NCBI RefSeq assembly: GCF_001485495.1
Contig: NZ_BCNF01000037.1
Coordinates: 1 to 64,000, forward strand
Length of the DNA: 64,000 nt
Direction of reading: 5' to 3'
DNA from: Gordonia desulfuricans NBRC 100010
GTDB taxonomy: Bacteria; Actinomycetota; Actinomycetes; Mycobacteriales; Mycobacteriaceae
Under the pieces are notes generated by a model. The model had not been told where the DNA came from. It did no database searches and saw nothing but the letters and a program-made list of their open reading frames with translations. The first letter of the stretch is position 1, and the number at the start of each line of letters is the position of its first letter. Made by a program: the position numbers and the translations under genes. Positions 56,293-64,000 of this stretch are shown piece after piece.

Positions 56293-57174
56293 TCACACCG
56301 GGACCGTGCGCTGCAGGAACGCGATCTGATCGGCGACCACCCGCTCGAACCCGTCGTCGACGTAGATGTCGAAGTGCCCGTCGGGATAGCGGTTGAGCGT
56401 CACCATCGGTGACGCCTCCGCCGCGGTGATCGTCGGGCCGGCGGGGGCCACGGTGTCGCGGTCGCACACGCAGATCAGGGTGGGGACCCGGAGCCGGCGG
56501 ATCGACCGGACCGGGTGATACAGCGGCAGGGTCAGTGCCACGCGCGCGGTCACCGCGTTGGTGAACTCTGCGTCGTCGGGGACCAGCCGCAGATAGCCGG
56601 ACTCGGCGTCGGCGGCGGTCATCAGCGCGGCATCGTGCGCACGTCCGACCAGCCCCACCCGCACCGGTGGACGACGCAGGAGTGTGGCGCCGGCGTCGGC
56701 GAGCCCGAGCGCGGTGACCTTGACCGCCCCGGCCCGATCCAGGGCCCGCAGCGATGCGAGTCCGCTGGTGAACGGGCATTGGGCGATCACCGCGGCCAGA
56801 TCCGGGTGCCGGGCGCCGATGACCAGCGCGTGACCGGCACCGAATGAGGTTCCCCAGATGACGATGCGAGCGGTGTCGACGTCGGGCAGGGTGCGGGTGA
56901 AGGTGATCGCTGCGTCCCAGTCGGCGAGCTGCCGGCGGATGGACAGCAGCTCCCGCGGCCGGCCGCCGCTGTCGCCGAAGTGGCGGTAGTCGAACACCAG
57001 GCATGCATATCCGGCGGCGGTGAACCGTTCGGCGAAGGCGTCCAGCCGCATCCGGCGGGTCGCACCGAGCCCGTGCGCCATCACGATGACCGGCGGGTTC
57101 GGCGAGTCGGGCCGGTACAGCCAGGCCCGACAGGTCACTCCCGACGATGCGAACTCGACATCGGACCTCTTCAT
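56293..57174 (-). CDS. Alpha/beta hydrolase (dienelactone-hydrolase/acyl-transferase-like)
   Basis: A 293-residue alpha/beta hydrolase. It has VIVMAHGLGATRRMRLD, CLVFDYRHFGDSGGRPREL, the nucleophile elbow IVIWGTSFGAGHAL, the acid in CVCDRDTVAPAGPT and the His in YPDGHFDIYVDD. It resembles actinobacterial esterases of unclear substrate. ATG 57174 is chosen for the family start; the 90-base longer frame has no such match. It is convergent with rmlB and divergent from galE. Confidence 0.88.
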   Translation of the reverse strand: MKRSDVEFASSGVTCRAWLYRPDSPNPPVIVMAHGLGATRRMRLDAFAERFTAAGYACLVFDYRHFGDSGGRPRELLSIRRQLADWDAAITFTRTLPDVDTARIVIWGTSFGAGHALVIGARHPDLAAVIAQCPFTSGLASLRALDRAGAVKVTALGLADAGATLLRRPPVRVGLVGRAHDAALMTAADAESGYLRLVPDDAEFTNAVTARVALTLPLYHPVRSIRRLRVPTLICVCDRDTVAPAGPTITAAEASPMVTLNRYPDGHFDIYVDDGFERVVADQIAFLQRTVPV

Positions 57175-57298
57175 GGTTGACTCCCTGCACACAGATGGTG
57201 CCACCGGCCATTGTCACGGTATCGGACACCGATCGGTGCGGTCCAGCCCACAGGACCCGAACAGGAACAATTCAGACAGGGCGAATACCGTGGTCGGC

Positions 57299-58315
57299 AT
57301 GCGCGTACTCGTGAGTGGTGGAGCCGGATACATCGGATCACACACCGTGATCAGGCTGGTGCAGGCCGGACACGACGTGGTGGTGGTCGACGATTTCAGC
57401 AATTCCAAGCCGACGGTGATCGCGCGGCTCGAGGGTCTGACCGGCATCCGCATCCCGGTACACGTCGTCGACCTGACCGACGTCGACAAGACCGAGCAGG
57501 TCTTCGCACACGAGCAGATCGACGCGGTGATCCACTTCGCCGGGTTCAAGGCGGTCGGCGAGTCGGTGGCCAAGCCGCTCGAGTACTACCAGAACAACCT
57601 CGACAGCACCTTCTCGCTGCTGCGCGCGATGCGCCGCCACGGCGTGCACACGCTGGTGTTCTCGTCGTCGGCGACGGTGTACGGCGCCGAACCGGTACTG
57701 CCGATGACCGAGGACTCACCGACGTCGGCGACCAACCCGTACGGCTGGACCAAGGTGATGATCGAGCAGGTCCTGCGCGACGTCGCCGCCAGCGACGATG
57801 CCCTGCGGATCGCCGCGCTGCGCTACTTCAACCCGGTGGGTGCGCACCCGAGCGGACAGATCGGCGAGGACCCCAGCGGCATCCCGAACAACCTCATGCC
57901 CTTCGTCGCGCAGGTCGCGGTGGGGCGTCGGGAGTCGTTGTCGGTGTTCGGTGACAACTACCCCACCCCCGACGGAACCGGTGTGCGTGACTACATCCAC
58001 GTCGACGACCTCGCCGCCGGGCATGTCGCGGCACTGGAACGGCTCGTCGCCGTCGATCCCGGGTTGTCGGTGTGGAATCTCGGCACCGGCAAGGGGGTCT
58101 CGGTGCTCGAGGTGATCAAGGCCTTCGAGCGTGCCAGCGGCCGGGACATCCCGTATCAGATCGCACCGCGGCGGGCCGGCGACATCGCCGCGTCGTATGC
58201 CGACCCCACTCGGGCGAACACCGAATTGGGTTGGTATGCAACCAAGACCATCGACGACATGTGCGCCGACACCTGGCGCTGGCAGTCGAGTAACCCGAAC
58301 GGCTACCCGGACTGA
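57299..58315 (+). CDS. galE: UDP-glucose 4-epimerase GalE
   Basis: Interconverts UDP-glucose and UDP-galactose, supplying UDP-galactose for galactan. The 338-residue SDR protein has MRVLVSGGAGYIGSHTVIR, VIHFAGFKAVGESVAKPLEY and VFSSSATVYG, then NPYGWTKVMIEQVL (Tyr-x3-Lys) and LRYFNPVGAHPSGQIGEDP. GTG 57290 in frame is an alternative start. It stands alone between a divergent hydrolase and a convergent membrane protein. Confidence 0.95.
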   Translation: MRVLVSGGAGYIGSHTVIRLVQAGHDVVVVDDFSNSKPTVIARLEGLTGIRIPVHVVDLTDVDKTEQVFAHEQIDAVIHFAGFKAVGESVAKPLEYYQNNLDSTFSLLRAMRRHGVHTLVFSSSATVYGAEPVLPMTEDSPTSATNPYGWTKVMIEQVLRDVAASDDALRIAALRYFNPVGAHPSGQIGEDPSGIPNNLMPFVAQVAVGRRESLSVFGDNYPTPDGTGVRDYIHVDDLAAGHVAALERLVAVDPGLSVWNLGTGKGVSVLEVIKAFERASGRDIPYQIAPRRAGDIAASYADPTRANTELGWYATKTIDDMCADTWRWQSSNPNGYPD

Positions 58316-58354
58316 GTTGTCGGGGTCGAGCGGCAACGGGCGCGGCTGCCGAGG

Positions 58355-60376
58355 TCAGCCGGCGGGCTGCGTCTCCTGCGGCAAAGTGACCCGATAGACC
58401 GTCGCCGAGCCCTGCCGGAACACCTCGGTGAGGCCGGGGGCACCGTTGCGACGCAACGCGAGGAACGGATCACCCTGGTGACCGTGCGCGGGATCGGGGG
58501 CACCGCGCTGGAATCCCCAGTAGCTCGGCGGTGAATCGATCACGTACTGCACGTTCATGTCCCGCACGATCGCGTCGATGTGCGGGTCGGCACCGATCCG
58601 GTCCACACCCCAGAACAGGTCGCGCTGCCGCTCGGAGAAGTCGTTGGCCCGATAGAACGGGAACATCGGGGTCAGTCCGGTGACCGGATAGATCCACCCC
58701 GTGCCCTGATCGAGGTTGTTCATGATCAGCCCGTCGTGGGCCCCCGGCTGAGCGTCGAGCCAGGCGTAGGCGGCGAGATCGTCGGGTCCGATCCGGACCT
58801 CGTGCCGGTTCTTGCTGGCGATCAGCGCATTCGACGGATACCGCCACACCCCGGCACCGGCGACCAATGCCAGCAGGACGACGAACACCACCGGCCGCGT
58901 CCACGACCGGGCACCCCCGAACCGGTCGGCCACCCACACCCCGGCGACACCGACCGCCAGACCGGCGGCGGCCGCGGAGAACATCGCGGTGACGAACGTC
59001 AGACGATGCCCCGAGTTGTAGAAGTAGCCGCCGAGCGTGCCCAACGGCCCCGACAACGGCCCCAGCGCGACCACCGAGTTGGCGGTGAGCAGCACGAACA
59101 CCGCCCACGCGGCGATCGCCGCCCAGCAGCGGGCCCAGATCATCACCACCAGACCGAGCACGGCGAGCCCCACCAGCCACCAGATGCGGTGCTCGCTGAT
59201 CGGGACGGTGGCGTTGAACAGGGCCTGCGACACCGCCGTCCCCACCCCGGCGGTCTCGTCGCGGAACTCGAACCCCGACAGCTCGTTGTTGTCGGCGATG
59301 CGCATCGTCCCGTAGATCACCGGGAGGATCGCCACCAGGGCGAGGACACCGGTGAGCGCCAGGGCCCCGGCGTCGACGACACGCCCGTGCACCGGTCGCC
59401 ACAGGGCCTGCACGAGCCACCACAGCCCGACGATGACGGCGATCAGGATCAGCCCCGACGGATGGGTCGCGGTGACGCCGGCGATGGCCAGGGCGGCGGG
59501 CAGGATCCGGCGACGGTCACCGACCGCGGAGATCGTCAGCACCGCGGCCACCGGCGCGAGGGACACACCCACCGCGTTGGGCACCGACGTCACCGACACC
59601 TCGACATAGGGCAGCGACGGGAACAGTGCTGCGATGGCCGCGGCGAGACCTGCGGCGTAGGCCGAGGTGGTGGTCGAGAATCGGTGCCGGGCACACCAAT
59701 ACGCCAGGGCCGCCACCCCGAGCGGAACGGTCACCGCCAGTGTCGCAGGCGAATACGTGTTGTAGAGCTCGACGGTGTTCGCACTCGTCAGATCGAATTC
59801 CAGGGCGCCCAGGGCATGCCAGGTGTTCGGGTAGTAGTTGAAGCCGTGGGTGTCGTAGTTCATCAGCTCGCCCATACGCAGCGACGACCCGACACCGGTC
59901 TCGTGGATCCAGCGCAGAGAACTGGCGTGCCACAAAGCATCCCAGATCTGCGGGATGTTGTTCAGCCCGCCGGGTGCGGTCTGCACGAGCGGCCGGATAC
60001 ACGTGACGGCGATGATCACCCCGCCGAGCACCGGCCCCAGCGCGGCAATCCCGGCCGCACGCACACCGAGGGGCGGATCGTCGGATGTGTCCGGTTCGGT
60101 GTCAACGGATTTCGGAACCGCCCAGCGCCGGATCCCGGCATGGTAGATCCCGGCGACCGCGAACGCCCCCACCCACGCCAGCAGTGCGGTCACCGGGTTC
60201 CACTCGAAACCGATCGCACCGTAGACCACCGTGGCGATACCGACCATCGCCAATGTCAGCGGCGGACCGGCGACCAGCGCCACCGGCCACGACAGCGACA
60301 TCCGGCGGCCGATCGCGGCCCCGGGGATCACCAGTAGCAGCGCGGTCACCACGCAAACCCATGCACCGAGAAGCAT
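58355..60376 (-). CDS. Polytopic membrane protein, DUF6541-like
   Basis: The 673-residue protein has about 12-14 membrane helices in its first 500 residues, then a soluble C-terminal domain of about 130 residues (YAWLDAQPGAHDGLIMNNL, DMNVQYVIDSPPSYWGFQ). The extracytoplasmic loop ALWHASSLRWIHETG and NYYPNTWHALGALEFDL fit the DUF6541 family of actinobacterial envelope proteins, whose members resemble GT-C glycosyltransferases or polymerases. ATG 60376 has GAAGGGGG about 6 bases upstream. It is convergent with galE and divergent from an MFS gene 67 bases away. Confidence 0.82.
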   Translation of the reverse strand: MLLGAWVCVVTALLLVIPGAAIGRRMSLSWPVALVAGPPLTLAMVGIATVVYGAIGFEWNPVTALLAWVGAFAVAGIYHAGIRRWAVPKSVDTEPDTSDDPPLGVRAAGIAALGPVLGGVIIAVTCIRPLVQTAPGGLNNIPQIWDALWHASSLRWIHETGVGSSLRMGELMNYDTHGFNYYPNTWHALGALEFDLTSANTVELYNTYSPATLAVTVPLGVAALAYWCARHRFSTTTSAYAAGLAAAIAALFPSLPYVEVSVTSVPNAVGVSLAPVAAVLTISAVGDRRRILPAALAIAGVTATHPSGLILIAVIVGLWWLVQALWRPVHGRVVDAGALALTGVLALVAILPVIYGTMRIADNNELSGFEFRDETAGVGTAVSQALFNATVPISEHRIWWLVGLAVLGLVVMIWARCWAAIAAWAVFVLLTANSVVALGPLSGPLGTLGGYFYNSGHRLTFVTAMFSAAAAGLAVGVAGVWVADRFGGARSWTRPVVFVVLLALVAGAGVWRYPSNALIASKNRHEVRIGPDDLAAYAWLDAQPGAHDGLIMNNLDQGTGWIYPVTGLTPMFPFYRANDFSERQRDLFWGVDRIGADPHIDAIVRDMNVQYVIDSPPSYWGFQRGAPDPAHGHQGDPFLALRRNGAPGLTEVFRQGSATVYRVTLPQETQPAG

Positions 60377-60443
60377 CGGGGCCCCCTTCTGCTTTCGATG
60401 GTGGACGTTACCGAAGCGGTGGCACCGACCGTAGGATTGGGCG

Positions 60444-61898
60444 GTGCCGACCGCCGATCCGAGTGTGCCGACCCCTCGCCGCAAGGCGATCATCCTGGCG
60501 ACATGCTGTCTGAGTCTGCTCATCGTCTCGATGGATGCCACCATCGTGAACGTCGCACTCCCGGCGATCCGGACGGATCTCAGCGGTTCGGTGTCGGATC
60601 TGCAATGGGTGATCGACGTCTACACGCTGGTGCTGGCGAGTCTGCTGATGCTGTCCGGGGCCACCGCCGACCGGTACGGCCGCAAACGACTGTTCCAGAT
60701 CGGGTTGTCGGTGTTCGCGCTCGGCTCGCTGCTGTGTTCACTCGCCCCCACCATCGGTTTCCTGATCGCCGCCCGCGCCGTGCAGGCGATCGGCGGGTCG
60801 ATGCTCAACCCGGTGGCCATGTCGATCATCACGCAGGTGTTCGTCGAACCCCGCGAACGCGCCCGGGCGATCGGCATGTGGGGCGCGGTCGTGGGCATCT
60901 CCATGGCGGTGGGACCCATCGTCGGCGGCCTCCTGATCGACCTCATCTCCTGGCAGGCGGTGTTCTGGATCAACCTGCCGGTGTGTGCGATCGCGATCGC
61001 GCTGACCGCGATCTTCGTGCCGGAATCACGCTCGCCGGTGGTCCGCACCCTCGATCCGGTCGGCCAGATCCTCGCGATCATCGCCCTGGCCACCCTGGTC
61101 TACGGGCTGATCGAGGGCCCCGAGCACGGCTGGTCGTCGCCGACCACGCTGATCGTGTTCACCGTCGCGGCGGTGTCGGTGGCCGGGTTCCTGATCTGGG
61201 AGCGCCGCCATCCCGATCCGTTCATCGACCTGCGGTTCTTCGGCAGCGTGCCGTTCTCGTCGGCGACGCTGATCGCGGTCAGCGCCTTCGCCGCCTATGG
61301 CGCATTCCTGTTCCTGATGTCGATCTACCTGCAGTCGGTGCGCGGCCTGAGCGCCATCGAGACCGGCGCCTTGTTCCTCCCGCTGGCCGTCGCCACCATG
61401 ATCAGTTCCCCGTTGTCGGGGGCGGCGGTCGGCCGGTACGGTCCGCGGCTGTCGCTGACGGTGTCGGGGGTGATGCTGATCGCCAGCGGTGTGCTCATGC
61501 TCGGCGTCGACGCCGACACCTCGCTGGTGCTGCTCGGTGTGGCGTTCGCCCTGTTCGGAATCGGATTCGGTGTGGTCAACGCCCCGATCACCAATTCCGC
61601 GGTGAGCGGTATGCCCCGTGAACGGGCCGGCGCGGCGTCGGCGATCGCCTCCACCAGCCGGCAGGTCGGCGTGAGCATCGGCGTCGCGCTGGCGGGCAGT
61701 GTCACCGGCGCGTCGGCGGAGGCCACGCTGGGCGCGGACTTCGCCGACGCCATGCACCCGATGTGGGTGATGGTGGTGATCCTGGCGGCGGTGATCCTGG
61801 CGCTGGGCATCATCTCGACCACCCGCTGGGGTACCCGGACCGCCGACGACATCGCCGCCCGGCTGATCGACCCGGTGCAGGAACGGGCAGTGCGCTAG
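60444..61898 (+). CDS. MFS exporter, DHA2 family
   Basis: The 484-residue protein has 14 predicted helices. It shows SMDATIVNVALPAIRTDL (motif D1), LSGATADRYGRKRLFQIG (motif A) and AVGPIVGGLLIDLISWQAVF (motif C). It is a drug/H+ antiporter-like protein and similar in layout to the exporter at 47386. The GTG at 60444 is used; no strong ribosome binding site is seen. It is convergent with the next MFS gene (13 bases). Confidence 0.9.
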   Translation: MPTADPSVPTPRRKAIILATCCLSLLIVSMDATIVNVALPAIRTDLSGSVSDLQWVIDVYTLVLASLLMLSGATADRYGRKRLFQIGLSVFALGSLLCSLAPTIGFLIAARAVQAIGGSMLNPVAMSIITQVFVEPRERARAIGMWGAVVGISMAVGPIVGGLLIDLISWQAVFWINLPVCAIAIALTAIFVPESRSPVVRTLDPVGQILAIIALATLVYGLIEGPEHGWSSPTTLIVFTVAAVSVAGFLIWERRHPDPFIDLRFFGSVPFSSATLIAVSAFAAYGAFLFLMSIYLQSVRGLSAIETGALFLPLAVATMISSPLSGAAVGRYGPRLSLTVSGVMLIASGVLMLGVDADTSLVLLGVAFALFGIGFGVVNAPITNSAVSGMPRERAGAASAIASTSRQVGVSIGVALAGSVTGASAEATLGADFADAMHPMWVMVVILAAVILALGIISTTRWGTRTADDIAARLIDPVQERAVR

Positions 61899-61911
61899 AC
61901 CCGTCGTACCG

Positions 61912-63162
61912 TCAGACCCGCATCCGGTTGCGGTGATGGCCGGCCACGGTGATCAGCAGACACACCAGCGCGGCGACGATGCCGAAGCCGAACATCTCGG
62001 TGTAGGTGACGGCGGTGAACTGCGCGGCGATCCACGCGAGGACCGCCGGGACCGCGAAGCCCAGGTAGGTGACGCCGTAGAAGACCGCGGTCAGGCCGGC
62101 GAGGTCGTCGTTGCCGCTGGAGACGGCGATGCGCTGGACCTCCAGCAGTCCGGAGATCATCGCCACGCCGTACCCGCAGCCGAGCACGGCCGCGGCGACC
62201 AGGGACATCCACACGGTCAGCAGGTGGGCGGCGACCGCGGCCAGCGCCATCCCGAACGCCAGGGTGATCAGGGCGACGACGACACCACGGTTGCCGTCCG
62301 GACGGTCGATGCGACGACCCACCGACTGGATGCCGAACCCGGCGGTCAGCCCCACCACGCAGCACAGCCCGGCGAAGGCGATGGGTGCGCCCGCGGTGCG
62401 CGCCGACATCAGCGCCGGGATGATCGCGTAGGCGGAGGCGCAGGCGCCGAACACCCAGGGTGCGACCGGCAGGACGACGGTGAGGAAGCGGCGGTGCCGT
62501 GCCGACGGGATCTTGAGGTCGTCGATCAGAGGGCCCGGGTCGGTGGCGCGCGCCCGCGTCTCGGGCACCCGCATGATCAGGACCACCGCCACACCCGCGA
62601 TGACGATGTTCACCAGGTAGGACAACACCGTCGGCCACGGCGCCCACTGGGCCAGGACCGCGGCGACACCGGCACCGACACCGAATCCGGCGGTCAGGCT
62701 CATCGCGCCACGTTTGGCGCCGGCCGCGGCCTTGTCGCCGTCACGGATGCTCAGTTCGGTGATCCAGCTGCCGCCGACCGCCATCGACAGGCCCAGGGCG
62801 ATACCGGACAGGATGCGTCCGACGACGAGCAGCGCGACGGTGTCGGAGCCGAGGGCCAGCAGCACCGACCCGGCGGCGGCGATGATCGGCGCCGGCAGCA
62901 TCAGGGGTCGCCGGCCGATCCGGTCCGACAGCGGGCCGCCGATCAGCAGCGCCGGGACGATGCCGAGCACGTAGAGGAACAGCAGGGTGTCGACGAGGAC
63001 CGCCGAGAAGTTGCCGGTGTGCCGGTACATCACCAGCAACGGGGTGAACTCGTTGCCGCCCCACGCCGACGCGAAGACCGCCAGTGCCACCGCAGGCCAG
63101 GTGGCACGCGACGGCGCCGACGGCGTGGGCGTGTGATCGACCTCGGCGGTGGTGGTGCTCAT
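61912..63162 (-). CDS. MFS transporter
   Basis: The 416-residue protein has 12 helices. It shows NEFTPLLVMYRHTGNFSAV in helix 1-2, then IGGPLSDRIGRRPLMLP (motif A) and ALGLSMAVGGSWITELS in helix 4-5, matching a poorly studied actinobacterial MFS group often paired with GntR regulators. Its ATG overlaps the GntR stop by 4 bases, so the regulator is translated first and probably controls it. Function (uptake or export) is not clear. Confidence 0.88.
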   Translation of the reverse strand: MSTTTAEVDHTPTPSAPSRATWPAVALAVFASAWGGNEFTPLLVMYRHTGNFSAVLVDTLLFLYVLGIVPALLIGGPLSDRIGRRPLMLPAPIIAAAGSVLLALGSDTVALLVVGRILSGIALGLSMAVGGSWITELSIRDGDKAAAGAKRGAMSLTAGFGVGAGVAAVLAQWAPWPTVLSYLVNIVIAGVAVVLIMRVPETRARATDPGPLIDDLKIPSARHRRFLTVVLPVAPWVFGACASAYAIIPALMSARTAGAPIAFAGLCCVVGLTAGFGIQSVGRRIDRPDGNRGVVVALITLAFGMALAAVAAHLLTVWMSLVAAAVLGCGYGVAMISGLLEVQRIAVSSGNDDLAGLTAVFYGVTYLGFAVPAVLAWIAAQFTAVTYTEMFGFGIVAALVCLLITVAGHHRNRMRV

Positions 63163-63809
63163 CGGGTGGCTCCGGGGATGTCGTGGACCGTGGTCAGATG
63201 ACGTTCGAGCGCGGCGTCGAATCCGACGGCGTCTCGCTGTTCGATCCGGTTCAGCAGTTCGGCGTGATCGGCGAGGATGCGATCGGTGATCGCCGGGTCG
63301 CGGTGCACGCTGGCCGTGGTCATGCGTCGATGGCGTTCGCCGAGGCCGGTGTAGAAACCCGAGAGCACCTCGTTGTCGCCGGCGGTGACGATGAGCTGAT
63401 GGAACTCGGCATCGACCCGGGAGAAGCGGGCGATGTCGTCGGCGTGGACGTCACGGTGGTCGTCGAGGTTGCGGCGCAGCCCGGCGGTCAGCGTCGTCAG
63501 GCCTGCGGGTGCGGCGACCACGGTGCGGACCGCATGCCCCTCCAGGAGGCGCCGGGCCTCGACGACGTCGCGTGCCTCGCGGTCGGTCACCGGTACCACC
63601 AGCGCCCCGCGTTTGGGATAGAGCCGCATCCAGCCCTCGGCCTGCAACCGGAGGAAGGCCTCACGTACCGGCGTCCGGCTGACCTCGCAGCGCTGGGCGA
63701 TCTCGCCCTCGCTGATCAGCTCGCCACCAGGGATCTCGTTGGTCAGGATGAGCTCTTTGACCTCGCCGTAGACGCGCTCCGCAGCCGAGATACCACTTGC
63801 GTTCAACAT
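63159..63809 (-). CDS. GntR-family regulator, FadR subfamily
   Basis: The 216-residue protein has an N-terminal winged helix (RVYGEVKELILTNEIPGGEL, then CEVSRTPVREAFLRLQAEG) and a C-terminal FCD domain with DAEFHQLIVTAGDNEVLSGF and RDAVGFDAALERHLTTVHD (metal-binding His residues). ATG 63809 is the likely start (family start near SAAERVYGEVK); GTG 63815 is possible. It shares ATGA with the MFS gene. Candidate operators lie around its start and upstream. Confidence 0.9.
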   Translation of the reverse strand: MLNASGISAAERVYGEVKELILTNEIPGGELISEGEIAQRCEVSRTPVREAFLRLQAEGWMRLYPKRGALVVPVTDREARDVVEARRLLEGHAVRTVVAAPAGLTTLTAGLRRNLDDHRDVHADDIARFSRVDAEFHQLIVTAGDNEVLSGFYTGLGERHRRMTTASVHRDPAITDRILADHAELLNRIEQRDAVGFDAALERHLTTVHDIPGATR

Positions 63810-63823
63810 AGACACAAGTTGAA
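63802..63823. promoter_or_regulatory. Inverted repeat over the GntR start codon
   Basis: TTCAAC-N10-GTTGAA spans the ATG at 63809. A repressor bound here could control its own gene and the MFS gene. Confidence 0.4.
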
Positions 63824-63870
63824 TACTAGACCTCTCGACAGGGTTGGAAGCACCCGGGTCAAGCCCCCGG

Positions 63871-63885
63871 GTCCATTCAATGGAC
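63871..63885. promoter_or_regulatory. Palindrome upstream of the GntR gene
   Basis: GTCCATT-c-AATGGAC is a perfect 7-bp inverted repeat, 61 bases upstream of the GntR start. Size and symmetry suit a GntR dimer operator. Confidence 0.5.
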
Positions 63886-64000
63886 CACTGTGATGGAGTC
63901 GGCACCCGAGGGTGAGAGACTGTCAGGCAATCCTCGCCCCGGCGACACCCGCCCAAGGGCGTGGGCACTCGCACACAGGCGTCGGCCACCACCCCGGCCG
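63886..64000. other. Right-edge sequence without recognised gene
   Basis: GC-rich sequence to the window edge. No frame with coding character or a recognised start is seen; it may be the upstream region of a gene outside the window. Confidence 0.4.

Overview
The window reads as chromosomal DNA of a high-GC actinomycete. The most likely source is a mycolic-acid-type Corynebacteriales genus such as Gordonia (inference). The reasons are GC-rich coding with strong third-position GC, the actinobacterial dnaK-grpE-dnaJ-hspR order with HAIR operators, an actinobacterial narGHJI-narK operon, a MacS-type two-component system, and rml/galE cell-wall sugar genes beside a DUF2304/GT2 pair. I see no rRNA, tRNA, CRISPR array or insertion sequence.

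Layout. Positions 1-5.2 kb (minus strand) hold dnaK, grpE, dnaJ and hspR, followed by the start of an unknown protein that runs off the left edge. The region between dnaK and the plus-strand histidine kinase carries three HAIR-like HspR sites. From 5.5 to 9.3 kb lie a sensor kinase/response regulator pair of MacRS type and a large DUF2339-like membrane protein, with a palindrome in front of the latter. From 9.35 to 11.2 kb there is a frameshifted AbiEi/DUF559-type gene embedded between two clusters of GC-rich palindromic repeats. Then come a Tat-exported intradiol dioxygenase-like lipoprotein, Lon protease with its own HAIR site, and a PPK2 kinase.

Positions 15.8-34.2 kb form a catabolic block. 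On the minus strand are two gene sets. The first is MFS transporter, SMP-30 lactonase, PucR-type regulator, class II HMG-CoA reductase and HMG-CoA lyase. The second, upstream, is MaoC hydratase, family III CoA-transferase, MmgE/PrpD, acyl-CoA dehydrogenase and CitE-like lyase. Divergently on the plus strand are hydantoinase/oxoprolinase subunits A and B and an amidase, with a convergent FadR-type GntR regulator. The first set resembles mevalonate (or mevalonolactone) degradation, the second a C5-dicarboxylyl-CoA route, and the third ATP-dependent opening of a lactam or cyclic imide.

Positions 34.2-39.2 kb are a mixed stretch with two broken genes (a fumarylacetoacetase remnant and an M20 amidohydrolase with two single-base shifts), a long hairpin, a secreted protein and a cupin. 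Positions 39.5-47.4 kb hold narGHJI and narK as one overlapping operon for nitrate respiration. Positions 47.4-51.4 kb hold a DHA2 exporter, catalase and a nitroreductase, followed by a 21-bp tandem repeat. Positions 51.6-58.3 kb hold glycosyltransferases, DUF2304, rmlC, rmlA, rmlB, an alpha/beta hydrolase and galE, supplying dTDP-rhamnose and UDP-galactose for cell-wall arabinogalactan. Positions 58.4-63.8 kb hold a DUF6541-like membrane protein, two MFS transporters and a GntR regulator. The last 115 bases hold no gene I can support.
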